From NCBI RefSeq assembly GCF_036669915.1, contig NC_089325.1, positions 10,154,231 to 10,218,230 on the forward strand: a stretch of DNA of 64,000 bases, given 5' to 3'. Below are positions 12,496 through 24,815 of this stretch, piece by piece. This DNA comes from Pocillopora verrucosa (taxonomy: Eukaryota; Cnidaria; Anthozoa; Scleractinia; Pocilloporidae). Below the pieces are notes generated by a model that searched no databases, had not been told where the DNA came from, and was given only the letters and a program-made list of their open reading frames with translations. The number at the start of each line of letters is the position of its first letter. Position 1 is the stretch's first letter. A program made the position numbers and the translations under genes.

Positions 12496-13494
12496 TCAGC
12501 CAATCACCGGGTTTTCGTTACATTTCGCTCCATTCCACGCCACCACGACATTTCTAGTCAGTCGCCTGTGTCGGAACCATGAACGTAACGAGTGGTTGAA
12601 CTTTGGAAGTCTCCAGGCGTACATGAAAGGATTGATCATGGAGCTTACGGAGAGAAATTCGTTCGCAACCAAGTAATATACTTTGTACGAATACGTGTTT
12701 CGACAGGAACAAAAATACAAAATCTGCACGTGAATAAAATAAGGTATAAATGACAGAAAAAACGCCAAAAGGATCATCGCAAACATGATAACCATCCTGT
12801 TCTCTCTCTCGAGTTGTTTCCTTCTGTTGGCCGCTGTGAGACTTGCGCGGACATTTCTAAGTTCCTCGCTCTGACGGAAAATCGCGCGGTATATTTTCAC
12901 ATAAACTGCTGTTAGAACAGATGATGGAATCACGAAATGGGAGTAGCAGTAAGCTAGCAGAAAGTTCTCCCTTTTCACATCAGCTATGGGAAGAACAGAC
13001 ATAATTAATCCGTTTATCCAAGTTACTGCGATAGCAATCTTGGCTTTTTTGTTAGTGATTTTATGTGGATATTGGAAAGGTTTGATCACTGCAACATAAT
13101 GTTCGTACGACATCGCCATGAGAGTGGAAACAGCGGCAAGAATCGAAACGGCTCCGATAAAATATTCAACCAGATTCAGAATGAGCAGGTCCCCCAAACC
13201 ACGGTAGAAGTAAGTTAACTCAGCACCTCTCAGAAAGCTCACAACTCCGACGAAAAAATCCGCGACTGAAAGACTGGCGATGAGGAACACAGACGGGGTC
13301 CGCAAACAGCGACAGGGATCGTGGTAAATTGTGAAGAAGAGGAAGCCATTTGTGACCATGATTATTGTTCCTAGAGAGTAATCAAGAATCACGAAGACAA
13401 GGAGATCAACACCAACGACTTCAAAACTGATTATTTGAGCGTCACTGCCATCAGCCGATAATGTCGAGTTCATTCTTGGGTCTTCGATTACCAT
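12496..13494 (-). CDS. Class A (rhodopsin-like) GPCR with a non-canonical DRY motif
   Basis: A single exon of 332 residues starts at the Met encoded at 13492-13494; a second Met lies 7 residues in. Seven hydrophobic segments are visible. Family marks are the TM1 Asn (TNGFLFFT, N49), the TM2 Asp (SLSVADFF, D79), the TM6 Pro (SFIPYF) and the TM7 NPFMY. The DRY site reads Glu131-His132-Tyr133, so the near-invariant Arg is replaced by His. There is no TM3 cysteine for the usual TM3-ECL2 disulfide. A CSC pair lies in extracellular loop 3, and TM6 has Phe rather than Trp. The missing TM3 Cys with loop-3 cysteines resembles the melanocortin/adenosine-like (MECA) group (inference). It is paralogous to the receptor at 24816-25802. 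The ligand is unknown. Confidence 0.9.
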   Translation of the reverse strand: MVIEDPRMNSTLSADGSDAQIISFEVVGVDLLVFVILDYSLGTIIMVTNGFLFFTIYHDPCRCLRTPSVFLIASLSVADFFVGVVSFLRGAELTYFYRGLGDLLILNLVEYFIGAVSILAAVSTLMAMSYEHYVAVIKPFQYPHKITNKKAKIAIAVTWINGLIMSVLPIADVKRENFLLAYCYSHFVIPSSVLTAVYVKIYRAIFRQSEELRNVRASLTAANRRKQLERENRMVIMFAMILLAFFLSFIPYFIHVQILYFCSCRNTYSYKVYYLVANEFLSVSSMINPFMYAWRLPKFNHSLRSWFRHRRLTRNVVVAWNGAKCNENPVIG

Positions 13495-15672
13495 GTAGAT
13501 ACACCAGTACTCGACAAACGAATTGTTCCTTTTCTGAACAACTCCTGAGATTTGTCTGAGGGGGAAGCTATGTACATTAAAGACATGTCATTTCTACTTG
13601 ATGCATTATCTGTTTTGCAAACTTAGGTCTGACAACGAGTACATACTGGACCATTAACAGGCCTAAATATTCGCTAAAAAGTTTCCAGATAATGTATGAA
13701 TGACGCAAGCAATCTACGATATCATTCCATGTACGTGCAAAGAATTTTCAATATAATCTGAGACTAAATGGCACGACATTTAAGCAAACTTCGTTTCACG
13801 AACTCTGTTTCGTCTTGTCATTGCTCGAATATCATTAAATATTTGATTGTAATTTTTTATATTTCTATTTTACTGTTAACTTTTTGTAATTAACGAAAGC
13901 TGTAGTGAAATTCTTTGCCAAAAAAATGAAATTGTTATCGGTGTGAACTCATATTGACTCAAATAATCGTTTAAAATTCATTGTCATGAGAAACTTTTCA
14001 CCTGATTGTATAGGCAGCTGTGTTGCCAAGACTATTAAGAGTTTTTCTAAGAAAACGTCACAAGTTTCTAATTAACTTTTCGACTCAAAGTAAACTATTA
14101 ACCAAGACTATTAAGAGTTTTCCTAAGAAAACGTCACAAGTTTCTAATTAACTTTTCGACTCAAAGTAAACTTAAAATGACTTTTCCAATTTTATTTTAT
14201 TTGATGACGTTTGGGAAAGCACGCACAACAAAGAATGAATCTGACCGAAGAGAACTACAATGTATAAGTACAAACACGTTTCAAATTTTCTGTGATGCTT
14301 CTGACGGACGAAATTTCGGCAAAGTCCAAAAACATGGGGTTTTAATTTTTCATACGACCCACAAGCCAGTCAGGATCGTAATAAAAAACTGTTATAACGA
14401 AACAATCAGATAACGTTTGTACAAAATTGCTTCAAGATGGATTTTTACGGGTTTATTTGAGACGCAGGATAAGAGTCTATCAACGAAATTATGGTTTTTT
14501 TGTCAAATTCTGCGAGTCGACTCGAATAGTTATAGCAAAAGCCTTTTACTCCAGAAACCAAGATGTCTTCTGTATCTGGAAAAACGGCTGATATGTCTTA
14601 TGATTAAAACAAAGATAAACTGCAAATATCTCTTATTTTCGGTTTTTGATTTAGCTGCATGAAGTATTCACGTCCGCTTCAATAGATGAGAATACCATTT
14701 TTGAAAACTTATGTTTGGCACATGCTTTTATTCCTCTTTCTTAATTTGATTCTTTTTAAAACCTTAATTTATCGACAAAGGAAAAAAAATTTTCCGTATC
14801 CACTACGAGATTATAAAAACCTAGCTTGAAGGTGACGTGATTTTGATAATGTTCCGCAAATTCTTACTTGCGTTGTCCCAGTCCCTTGCTTTCCTCCCTT
14901 GCTTTCTTGTCCGTGCGAAGTCCAGGAAGAATGGACGAGAGAACGCGTCCTCGAGTCTTTTTCGGTGACTGGGTACTAATATTTGATATCCGCTGACATC
15001 AGCCATTTAACACTAGCAGCCCCTATCAACTACTTACCCCTCCCCTCCCCCACGACAATTTCTCCAATAATCATTACTCTGGACCAAAACTTCTGAAATG
15101 ATCATCAAGAATCAAACAGAGAACAAATATTTGTACAGTATCAACATACAACCATTGTTCAATTTTGTTAATACTTTTTTCCTTTCATAATGTATTTGGT
15201 TTGATGAAAACTAGTCATTTTGTCTTGTCACAATCTAAGGCAGTTGACTAAGTCTGATTTGTAAACACTTGTTCACGATAAAATGAGGGCACTTTCTTTC
15301 TTCCACGACTTGAAGACTTGGTCATTACGAGATAGAAGTCAAGTGATGAAAATAAACTGTTTAAAGTTGTATGAGGTCAAGTTTGTATTACGAGAATCTT
15401 GTTCTAAGTTTAAATTTTAGAATAAAAGAATAGTATAAAATATGTTTTCAGCTGTTTAAGTTTAAACATTTTAGTAGCTATGTGTTTGTATGTCGTATTG
15501 TTTCCAGCAGCTGATAAATCATTTAAAAAAATCATCTTTTAGATTTTAGGCTGGAAATTTTAGAGGTCTTGCTTTAATTGGGAAACTCCTCAGGAAGTTC
15601 TTTAGTATATCGCGAAAATTGCTTTCTAAGCCAGCCGGTTATCAGCTAGAGTTTCTTACCATACCGAAAACA
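13495..15672. other. Intergenic between the GPCR and the PLAT gene
   Basis: No exon is recognised. It holds a 76-bp direct tandem duplication at 14026-14177 and the presumed divergent promoters of the minus-strand GPCR and the plus-strand PLAT gene. A tataaaat string at 15433 is about 240 bp upstream of the PLAT gene start codon; this is too weak to call a TATA box. Confidence 0.3.
14026..14177. repeat. Two-copy 76-bp tandem repeat
   Basis: The block beginning ccaagactattaagagtttt occurs at 14026 and again at 14102, with one or two mismatches over the full 76 bp. It is a young local duplication in non-coding DNA. Confidence 0.85.
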
Positions 15673-18600
15673 ATGTTTGTTCTTATTATTGCCTTGTCTT
15701 TCTTGCAGGCAACACGCGGTGCAAGTAAGTATGGAACTATTGTGTTAATACTTTGCTTTTCGGTTTCTATTCCATTTTTTTAGTTTCAATCTTTCCAATA
15801 TGTATGACAAATTAAATGAGGATATAAAACAGCTCACTCACTCATTCATGTCATGAATTTCAATATATTTCATGGTTGTCAATTATTTTTGTCATGATAA
15901 ACGCACTCTGACTTATGAACAAAATTCAACTGGAGTCTTAGGGTAGTAAATATTGTTTCACTGTAACATTCGCCACATCAGCTATGATAGTCTATCCGAT
16001 CGTTGTTTTCAGCATATAAAATCCAAGTCACCACCGCCGCAGTTTACCTCGCTGGAACAGATGCAAAAGTCTTTGTTGAGATCATCGGAACGAACAAGCA
16101 AACCACAGGGTCAATTGAGTTGGGTAATCCTGGAGTAAATGATTTTGAAGCTGGCGCGTAAGTGTGACGAATTACTGTTGAAAATATGTGGGCATAAATT
16201 ATTATTATATATAAAGAAGCGAACATACGCACGTGCACATGGGCTAATCCCAATGAGCACGCTACTAATGATCTAATAATAATATGCGTATTCGGGGTTG
16301 TCAGTTATTATGTGACTGCTCGGTTTATACTGGAGTATCAAAGAAAGCGTTTTTAACGAGAATTCGTCTTTACAGTTAATATGCGAGAAACACCAAGCAT
16401 GTTTGTTTGGATTTTGAGCTAAGTTTTTGGTGAGTTTGAAAGATCCACTTCATTCTTTGTTTTCATCAAATCTGGAAAAACTGTCTGGGCAAATGGTTAA
16501 TTGACTTATGATTACCATTACGATATCATTATCACTGTCATATTATTATTCTGATTGCTTTTAATCTGTTGACCCTCTAGAGTGACTCATCTAATTTCTC
16601 CTTACAATATCAACCCTAAATCAGGCATTAAGGTCGGGAGAATAAAGGAAATGATCACAAACTAAAGAAGCTCTCGATCGTCAAACAAATTCTCCTCGTC
16701 AGCACCACAGGAAATTCCTAGAGAACAATATGGAGAATATGCAGACTGACGCTAGGTCGTAAAGGATTAATGGTACAAAACTGCTTTTATTTTTGTAGAA
16801 CAGACACATTTTATAGGAATGCTAAGCTGATCAAACCCATAACATCCATTAAAATTACTCGATGGGATGGTCTCATCGGTCCTCATTGGAAACTAGATAA
16901 GGTATTGAAAAATGATTATTTCAAGTGTTTATTTAGAATAACCCGATCAGCAATGTACGAAACCTGTGCTCTAATTGCCTCCTATGGCTCCTGCACTCAC
17001 TCATAAGTGTATCAGCTCAAAAGGTAGCGAGTAGACAAGATTAGACTTTTCGTCAATAAATACTGGATGGAGATAGAGAAACTTTACTGGTTATAGTGGC
17101 TTTGGTTGCTACCTCTGACGGCTTTACCTCTCAATCAAGAGAACATGTCGTCTTCCCTTAACTTTTGTTCTTGTAGTAATCTCGATTTTATCATGTTAAC
17201 ATCCGCGTTTAAATCATCGAGATTGGTAAGAGAAGACTGCCCTGCACGGATAAACAGAACTATACGGTGGCTCCCTTTGAAAGGGAAAGACGACAATTTT
17301 TTTTTCTAATTTTAAAACTACATCTTTCGCTTAACTGGCATCAAAATCGAGAAGAGAGGACGTGTGATTGGGAAGGATGTCGCAATAAACGGACAGAAAA
17401 TGTTTTATGATCATGTCTTTACCGTCATTTATTCAATTTTCCTATGCAATCGTAGGTAGTAATAACTGTCGGTGGTTCCAGGCCTTACACATTTATCTTC
17501 AACAAGTGGATACACGAACTTAAGTGGGAAACAGCTTATGGTGAGAATGACTTCAAAATAAAAAAAAAATTATTTCCTACATCTCTTTCGAAATTGCGAA
17601 GACCATTTAAAGAAAGCAAACAAAACAATAAGGAATCGAATGAGCAAGAAAAAAATTTAAGTTATTTCCAGACATGAGATGATTTTTGGTCAGCGGAGAA
17701 TGATCCATGCGTACACACGTATCTCAACACGTTCCCCTCTCCAATTTCAACACGCAATAAGTTATGAAATAAGTCTTCGATTCTTTTTCCGTTTCAGAAT
17801 TTTTATGATCATTTTTGTCAGCCATTTCTTTCTACTTTTTGTGTTAATTTTCTAGTTTGAACTGTATATTATGAATACTCTAGTAGTTCATTCTACCTCT
17901 GCGATTTACCTACCACAAATATACTTATGCCGTATAAACTGCGTCATTCTTCATAATGAACAGGTTTGTACAAACTGGATGTATTTCTCTATTTTGTTTT
18001 CCTTAGAGGAAAATGAGTGTCGAAGTAATCGCTCTAAATGCGAACAGCTCTGTGTTAACACCATCAGTGGGTACTACTGTGAATGCAAAAAAGGTTATCA
18101 ACTGAATGGAAAGTACAGCTGTAAAGGTAGGCTGTTTGGCAACTATTATTACCATCTGTCGGAACGGAACACAGCCATCATTCGTGTTAAAAGAGATTTA
18201 GATCCGAGGCGGCGAAGCCCACTTTCCGCTCTTTTAAATGTGGGCGGGGGAGGAGAAGGGGGGTGATTTAATTTGGGATTCTTTAAAGATACCCTTTGTT
18301 CCTTTCAGTCCTAGTTTTTTAATTCCGTCTTCAGCAAAAGAAAAAACCTAAGATTTGCAAGGGTAGAAATTAAGCTTTATTCGTTAGAAAATAACGTCAT
18401 TCGAAATCACAATATTGTTCCTAGACGTAGATGAATGTTTAGCTGGAAGCCATTCGTGTGATATGAAGATCTCCAAATGTATTAACACTCCAGGAGGTTT
18501 CATATGCCAGTGTTATTCTGGGTATAAAAACATCTCGGGAAATAATTGCCAAGGTCAGTAGAAATACTTGTAAACTGAAAAAAAAAATCTCGTTCGCTGA

Positions 18601-20614
18601 CTCGTTCCCAGCCGCCACTGAAATGTGTGCAACACTTAAGTGGGAGAGAAGGGAATGACGGGAAGGAGGAACAACTTTCTGCTTACCCATCACACTTTGC
18701 GCTTGCATTCTGTCCACGTCTGTTGTGCGCTTACTTGGGACGAGTCGGATAGACGGGCGAAATAAACAACCATTGATAACAACGAAAAGGAAGATCAAAC
18801 AAAAACAAGAACAAGCAAGAAAACAGACAAAGAATACAATTGCATGAAGACAATGGGGTTGCACTTAACTTTGAGATATGAAAAAGGCTGAAACAACGAA
18901 CTTTGTTATCTTGTTTCAGATGTTGATGAATGCTCCAATAATTTACACAAATGTAATCTAACAGCATCCACCTGTGTAAATAAACACGGAAACTACAGCT
19001 GTCAGTGTAAAGAAGGCTACGGACAAACAGATGGAATCAATTGTCTTGGTAATGAAACCAAAAAGATGTCCAAAGCTTTCTCTAAACAATTGTGACTGAG
19101 ATTAGGGTACCGTAGGATAAATTTATCCTTCTTAAAAACGATGACTATACTAGAAAATATATCGACAGAAAAATGAACAAAACTAAAGCAGAGTTACAGA
19201 ATGACTTGGACCTTGGCAAGCAGGTTTTTTAAGAGAGGGTCGGGGCCCGAAGGGAGGAAAGGTAAAAAATTTGTGTCCTTGTGGAATTTAGGCGCGTACT
19301 GTAAAAACAAATAATGCTTTTCTCAACCAGGGAAGAGGGGATGAGGAGGCAGAAAATCATTTGTTGCTTACGATACTCCTCGAGAGCATTGATAGGGTCA
19401 AGAGATTGTAAACAGTTTATAACCTCTTGTAGCGTCGATGAGAGACAACGATCTCAATTGTATAACAGTGACAAAACATTTTTAAATGTAGAATTATGCA
19501 TAAATCAAACTTTATCTATTCATTGAATACAAACCCATTTGCAAAATTGCCAAAGCGCCATCCTTAGCCCTAATTCGTATTTTGATCCTTGGAAATATAG
19601 CTCTTGTAATTCTCGTCCTACTTAGCGAGCCAATGTGATGGTTTGGAGGCACTTGGAATGGAGAATGGTACAATTACAAACGCTTCCATTACTGCAAGTT
19701 CGTACTACCCTCAATATCCTCCTTGGAGCGCACGGCTGAGAGCTGGGGCCGAGAAAGGTTGGTACGCCCTGCCCAACGATCTTTCACCTTGGATCCAGGT
19801 GGATCTTGGGAAGCCAAGATGGCTGAAAGGTTTGGCGACCCAAGGAAAGAGGTTTACAGTATTTGTGAAGACATATAAGGTGGCATATTCACTGGATGCG
19901 GTCAGCTGGCGTATCTACCATGGCAATGGGACAAGAGACAAGGTATCGTTATCAGGAGTAATGGGCTCTTGTCGTTATTCATCATCGCCGATCATAGTTC
20001 CTGATACCTTGAGTTTGATTTTGTTATAACAAAGTGCAGTGAGAGACTTTACTGAGATGAGAAGAAAGGTAGAAATTTTCCTCCTCTGTCTTAGTGACCC
20101 GTCAGCATTTGTCGACTGCGGGGGAAAGGGGGGCTCGGAATAAAATTCACCTGATCCTCCCTAAGGATCCGCAGAATTCCTATGACCCTTTTTTAGGCCT
20201 TCACTGACAGACAGTTTTTCTACTATTCCCCTTCCCCTCACTGCGGGTCCCTTCCTTTATATTTCGTTGGCGACGACTGATAACCCACCTCCGCTCCCCT
20301 TATGATCCCTTCAAAAATCCATCTAGTCCCCAACCTCACCCAGGCGAAAAATAATCACTTGTCCCTGGGAGCCTTTTATCTAATGAACTTATTATTCATA
20401 ACTGCATTTTTCCTTTCAGGTCTTCTATGGTAACACAGATCCCTATACAGAGGTCACCAACATCCTCGTCAAACCGGTTTACACTCGTTTCGTGCGGGTT
20501 TATCCTCTTTCATGGAACGACGCTATAGTTCTTAAGTTAGAGTTTTATGGCTGTTTGACCACCAAGATTCCTTCCACGTATAAAAGTCTTGGACAACCAT
20601 CAGAGCGTCTTTGA
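15673..20614 (+). CDS. Secreted PLAT-EGF-discoidin protein (complete, nine exons)
   Basis: The exons are 15673-15724, 16013-16157, 16799-16901, 17456-17540, 18007-18126, 18425-18553, 18920-19048, 19626-19942 and 20420-20614. All have GT-AG borders and a continuous frame of 1275 nt (424 residues). Residues 1-17 are a signal peptide (MFVLIIALSFLQATRGA). Residues 18-128 are a PLAT/LH2 domain (YKIQVTTAAV, DTFYRNAKL, ITRWDGLIGPHWKLDKV). Residues 129-169 are an EGF. Residues 169-212 and 212-255 are calcium-binding EGFs opening with DVDEC. Residues 258-405 are an F5/8 type C (discoidin) domain bounded by Cys (SQCDG to FYGC), with WIQVDLG and TRFVRVYPLSW. There is no transmembrane segment. It is likely secreted, with calcium-dependent EGF rods and a glycan- or lipid-binding discoidin end. 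Intron phases over the signal/PLAT module are 1-2-0-1, the same as in the gene at 28578. The biological role is unknown. Confidence 0.9.
16566..16771. mobile_element. MITE-like element in an intron of the PLAT-EGF-discoidin gene
   Basis: This is a non-coding block of about 205 bp with ends ttgaccctctagagtgact and ggtcgtaaaggattaatgg and an interior gagaataaaggaaatgatcac. A related copy in the opposite orientation lies at about 35277-35418. It sits only 28 bp upstream of the exon at 16799. Confidence 0.55.
20225..20372. repeat. Interspersed C-rich repeat (intronic)
   Basis: The segment ending aggcgaaaaataatcacttgtccct resembles the segment near 34935-34970 (aggtgaaaaataatggcctagtccccc). Both follow runs of short C-rich words and lie in introns of the two PLAT genes. 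This is a dispersed repeat with no coding capacity. Confidence 0.4.
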
Positions 20615-22820
20615 AATCCTGTTGAAATATGATGAATGGCTTAGTTTATGATGTTGATTAAAAATAGTTTTTCGAACTCAAACGCAGCGATATACGTGGG
20701 TGTGTATACGATGAAAATACTAGCAAATCTGTAGAGAAATGCATTCTGAAACACATGCAGACGAGACGATGGGACTAAGGCGATATGATCGCAATTATTG
20801 GGTTGAAGAAGCTACAAAAAAATGAAGGATGTGTTGGTGAATATTAATTAGAGGAGCGTTAGACCGGAATCGAACTTGTCACGTGTTATCTGCGTGGTCT
20901 CTGATTCAGACTATATTTAAGATAATTGCCAAATTTGGTTGAGGTAGAGTCGCACACCTTAATTAATGCAGCTTTTAGACTTCAAATTCTGAAATAGCTT
21001 ACGCTAAAACTAATTTTAAAGAGAAATGTCTCCTTCATTTCAGTTATGTCATTAGATAAGTGTTTCACAAATCTCCACCCAAATCAAAGGTGCGAAGACC
21101 TATTACTGCGGCTCATGCGAAACTTCAGTTGAATCGAGAGGTGATCATATTCCTTTGTGATTGGAATATCAAGTACACCCGGAACAGTAATTCGTATGTT
21201 TAGCTATCGTAGAGCAGAAGAGTATCCTTTTTTCTGTTTTGCAGTCCTGTACAATTTGTTATCGCAGGTGCCTGTGTGTTGTTTCCACAAAAAAAAGAGA
21301 CAAATTCAAAGAAAGAAGGAAAAGGGGACTCAAAACATAAAAAAAAAACTTATGTTATTTTTCATAGCTTTTCATATTTTACTACCGCTCGATTTTTCTT
21401 TATTATCGTCCGTGCTATTGTTTGAGTTGAACCATAAATTTTTACCTCGGTAATTTTCCCCGCCAGCACGCAATTAGATTGTTTTGAGTTATATGAGTAG
21501 GACTCTTTAACTTGTGCTCTAAATGACACAAACAAACTGGTTTAGTTAATTAACTCTCGGTTTTATTTGTGCAATGTGGCTGGTGGTCCATTCACATGAA
21601 AAAAGTTAATTGCCCAAATGTCATCGCTCGCTCGAAAGTTTAAATAGTTAAATTAATAACAACGCGTGGACACTTTGCTTAAATAACCACTTAAAATTCT
21701 CACACGAAAAGATATCCATAAGCTTTTGCGAGAAGCCGTCAGGACTTTCAGAAAGGTAGGTTTATGGACGATAACTTTTTCATCCTTCGGAGTAAGGCTT
21801 TGTCTAAATGTAACCAAAAAGGATTTCAGAAATGATCACATATTTATTTCTCTCAAATTTATTAAAAAAAAAAGATCCTTGGGCCCATTGACGAAGACAC
21901 AAAGAAAACGTGTTCATTTTTCAAGGTCGCTCAATCTTTGTAGGAGTTAAGGAAGAAAATTTTTGCGAACGGTGAAGGAATAGCATTTCAAAAAATGCTA
22001 TTTATACTGTGTGTTTCGGGGGATCTTTAATTCGTTGTTTCAATATGAGAGAAAAACGAGAAAGAGAAAAGAAAAATGATGAACGCCAAAGGTTTGCCAG
22101 TCTCATAACATGAGCAAGATAATGGAGTTGTTCAAGAATGTCGCAAATTTTTTAAGGAAATTTTAAATAAATTCTTACCTAAGAAGGGAAAACTATACTA
22201 AGTTAAACAATCTAACAATAAACTTAAACAAGGACCATGCGGAAAAGAATATGACGCGGATTGAACATGAAAACTTGAAAATTTAATTTCAGGATTATTT
22301 TTCCAGGATGGATTAATTGTGATGCAGCTCTAGCAACCCTCTTACTTGTTTCTGCCCTGGTTCATGCAGTAATACTTTGATGCTTTGGAATGATATCAAA
22401 TTCCCACGATGAAAGCATGCGTCAAAAGGCCTACATTTTGGCTTATCTATCAAGAAGTTACCATCCTAAAAGACCTTGAAGAGTTCACTTTTATATGATT
22501 ATAAAAGTGACTCTGCAACGTCGTTACAAAAACGACAAATATTCGGATGTACATGAAAACCACTTTCCACGTGGGTTTGCTTGCATGTTCTGCAGGTTGA
22601 AGTATGCGTTTGCTTTTTTTCGGACGCAGTCGATATGTACATGGATAATTCGATAAATTTGATTTGAACGCCAACTTTGACACCTTTACAAAGCTGAAAT
22701 ACCTTTTAGGCCGGATGTTGTTGACTTTGTTTGGTTTTTACCTGCCTCTTGTTCTTCTTCCATATTCATCTTGAAAGAAGTGCAAGTGGTAGAGAAATAC
22801 CAAACTGAAAAGCATTAATA
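20615..22820. other. 3' flank of the PLAT-EGF-discoidin gene, intergenic
   Basis: No gene is recognised. The first part should contain the 3' UTR (an attaaa string near 20656 could serve as a poly(A) signal). The rest is AT-rich with oligo-A/T tracts, and open frames here look fortuitous. Confidence 0.35.
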
Positions 22821-23440
22821 AGGGGGGTAAGTTTGTGAAGAAACTGTGGTGCTGCATCGGTGGGAGAGTACAACGGGGTGATTTAGTATTATCAACTGAA
22901 CTGATAGCGTAAATTGGCCTCCGTAAAGAGTTTAAAAGCTGACGTTTCGAGCGTTAGCCCTTCGTCAGAGCGATTGGAGAAATTCTGGATTGTGGGTGGG
23001 TTTATATTTAGAAAATGGAGCCATGCTATTGGCGGGAATATGATGACGAGAAAACAAGGATAAATTTGTGGAGAGGAAAGCGCTCGTTGATACCGTGGGG
23101 ATTAAGAGTGCCGATTTGAAAGATAAATTTTTGTTCTTGAGTTTTGCGGCTTTCCGAACAACCTAGACGTAGGGAAAGGCCGCAAACTGCCATATGTGCT
23201 GCTGAGAATGATTAGGGAGATTCAAGTGTCTAATGAACGGTTTGAATGCGTCCTTGATATTTCTTTCTACGTCACAATGGTGTTCTCGGAATCGGTCACC
23301 TAGTCGTCTTCCTTTTTTACCAATGTATAACTTTTTGCCATAAGTGCAAGTTATGCATTAGATGACATTGGCGGAGGTACACGTGAAATGATCAGTGATC
23401 TTAATGGATCTCTTGGGTCCCAATTTACTATTAACTCTTA
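22821..23440 (-). mobile_element. Penelope-like element, 3' remnant with GIY-YIG endonuclease
   Basis: On the minus strand, 23345 down to about 23085 encodes a GIY-YIG-type end of a Penelope-like polyprotein (LYIGKKGRRLGDRFREHHCD ... NLPNHS ... MAVCGLSLRLG). Upstream residues fit the family linker but are interrupted by a TAA in place of the usual aromatic codon (about 23360). The non-coding terminus follows (22821-22970), with a CTGACGA...CGAAAC signature. This is a dead, 5'-truncated copy. Confidence 0.8.
22944..22968 (-). ncRNA. Hammerhead-like ribozyme core in the Penelope terminus
   Basis: Minus-strand order: CTGACGA, then a short hairpin GGGC/GCTC with loop TAAC, then GAAAC followed directly by GTC. 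This fits the hammerhead core CUGANGA-stem II-GAAA with a very short stem III, apart from one unpaired A before stem II. Activity is not shown. Confidence 0.45.
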
Positions 23441-24815
23441 ATAAAACTAAATAACCCTGAAAAACATTAATGCGGAATTAGAGGAGAAAGGAAAATTCTC
23501 GTCAATTTTACCTCCGTAAATCTCTAATGCCTCTTTTCCCGACAGGGCCAAAAAGCCCGTTTCTGGAAGTTTCAGTTAACTGAACGCGCTCCTAAAGCTG
23601 TCCTGTTTTCATTCAAGCTGTAAGGTTAAAAGGTTTTGAAAACTATACAATGAATTATCGGCTAAGAAACAAAATGGACTGGTTAGGGCGCCCAGAACGT
23701 GCTTCTCTATTGGAAAAATTTTGATTTAAAAATATAGCATCGGGACATTCAAGAAACGGGCCTCAGGCGACATAATTGTTGACCCCACTAACGCAGTTTG
23801 TCTAATTCACATTTTAATTTAGTATTCGTATAACTTCTCATATCAAATATGGAATAAAAAATTAAGTAGGTGACGGAAATGTATGACTAAGTCCAAATGA
23901 CACTCCTGACATCATGTTACGAATGTCTCAAGCGAGATCATTTTTAAATTTCTACTTCACCTAGAAATTAAGTTTATTTATAAACGCGCACAAATTGTCT
24001 CTCCAAATATGGCAAAAAAATCGAACCACATTGCTAATCACGTAAAAAATTTATGAAAACGCGGAAGTTTCTTAACTTACCGGACGTCAAACATTTTTTT
24101 TTCAATTTTATGTTTTGCTGTTATCATGCGAGTTGAGTAGAAAGGGATTTTTAGCGTGATGTTACCATGCGTGTTGAGTAGAAAGAGATTTTAGCGTGAT
24201 GTGGCTAAGTTAATAAAGACCACCTTCTATAAAAACGATGGTAATTGAGTCTGATTACAGAGAAGATAGCAAAAACTGCCGCTTCCGTTCTGTAGCTGAT
24301 GGTTTTCTTATCTCAGTCAAAACGAAAAATTTAATATATAGCGTGGTAGATTGCTTCATCGGTAATTTAACCTCACCCTGAGCTATATTATAGATCATTC
24401 TTTATAGGTCTGGGCTCTGTCAGTGAAGCGTTTGCTGTTTCATTTCTTTTTTTCGAATTCAAAGGTTGGAGACTAAATTTTCCAAAATTTACATCGCCAA
24501 AATTTGTAAACAAAAAACCGAAATGCAAAAGGTAAAAATAAAAACCAGATACCGAGGATGACAGAATTTTAATAACAAATTCGCTAGTTTCGCAGTCTCG
24601 ATTTTCCCAAAGTTATTTCACAGTTCCCGTTTAATTTGTTTACTTGTTGAAAAACTCTCTTTGCGTTCGCGTGTGAATTAAAAAAGAAAATAGACCTAAA
24701 ACTTAAAGGCTCTTTGTACTAGCAATTAAGCTGTCTTAAGGTTCCTAATTGGATTTCCTCGGAAGAGATGGGTGTAAGAATTTTAATGAAAAACAGTTGG
24801 AAAAATACGATTAAG
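23441..24815. other. Intergenic upstream stretch, no gene recognised
   Basis: AT-rich non-coding sequence. It includes a two-copy tandem repeat of about 40 bp at about 24117-24203 (atgcg.gttgagtagaaag block), and probably the 3' UTR of the minus-strand GPCR near its right end. Confidence 0.35.

Noticed and set aside
12473..12676. Plus-strand frame opposite the GPCR C-terminus
   Set aside because: Antisense shadow of the receptor coding sequence.
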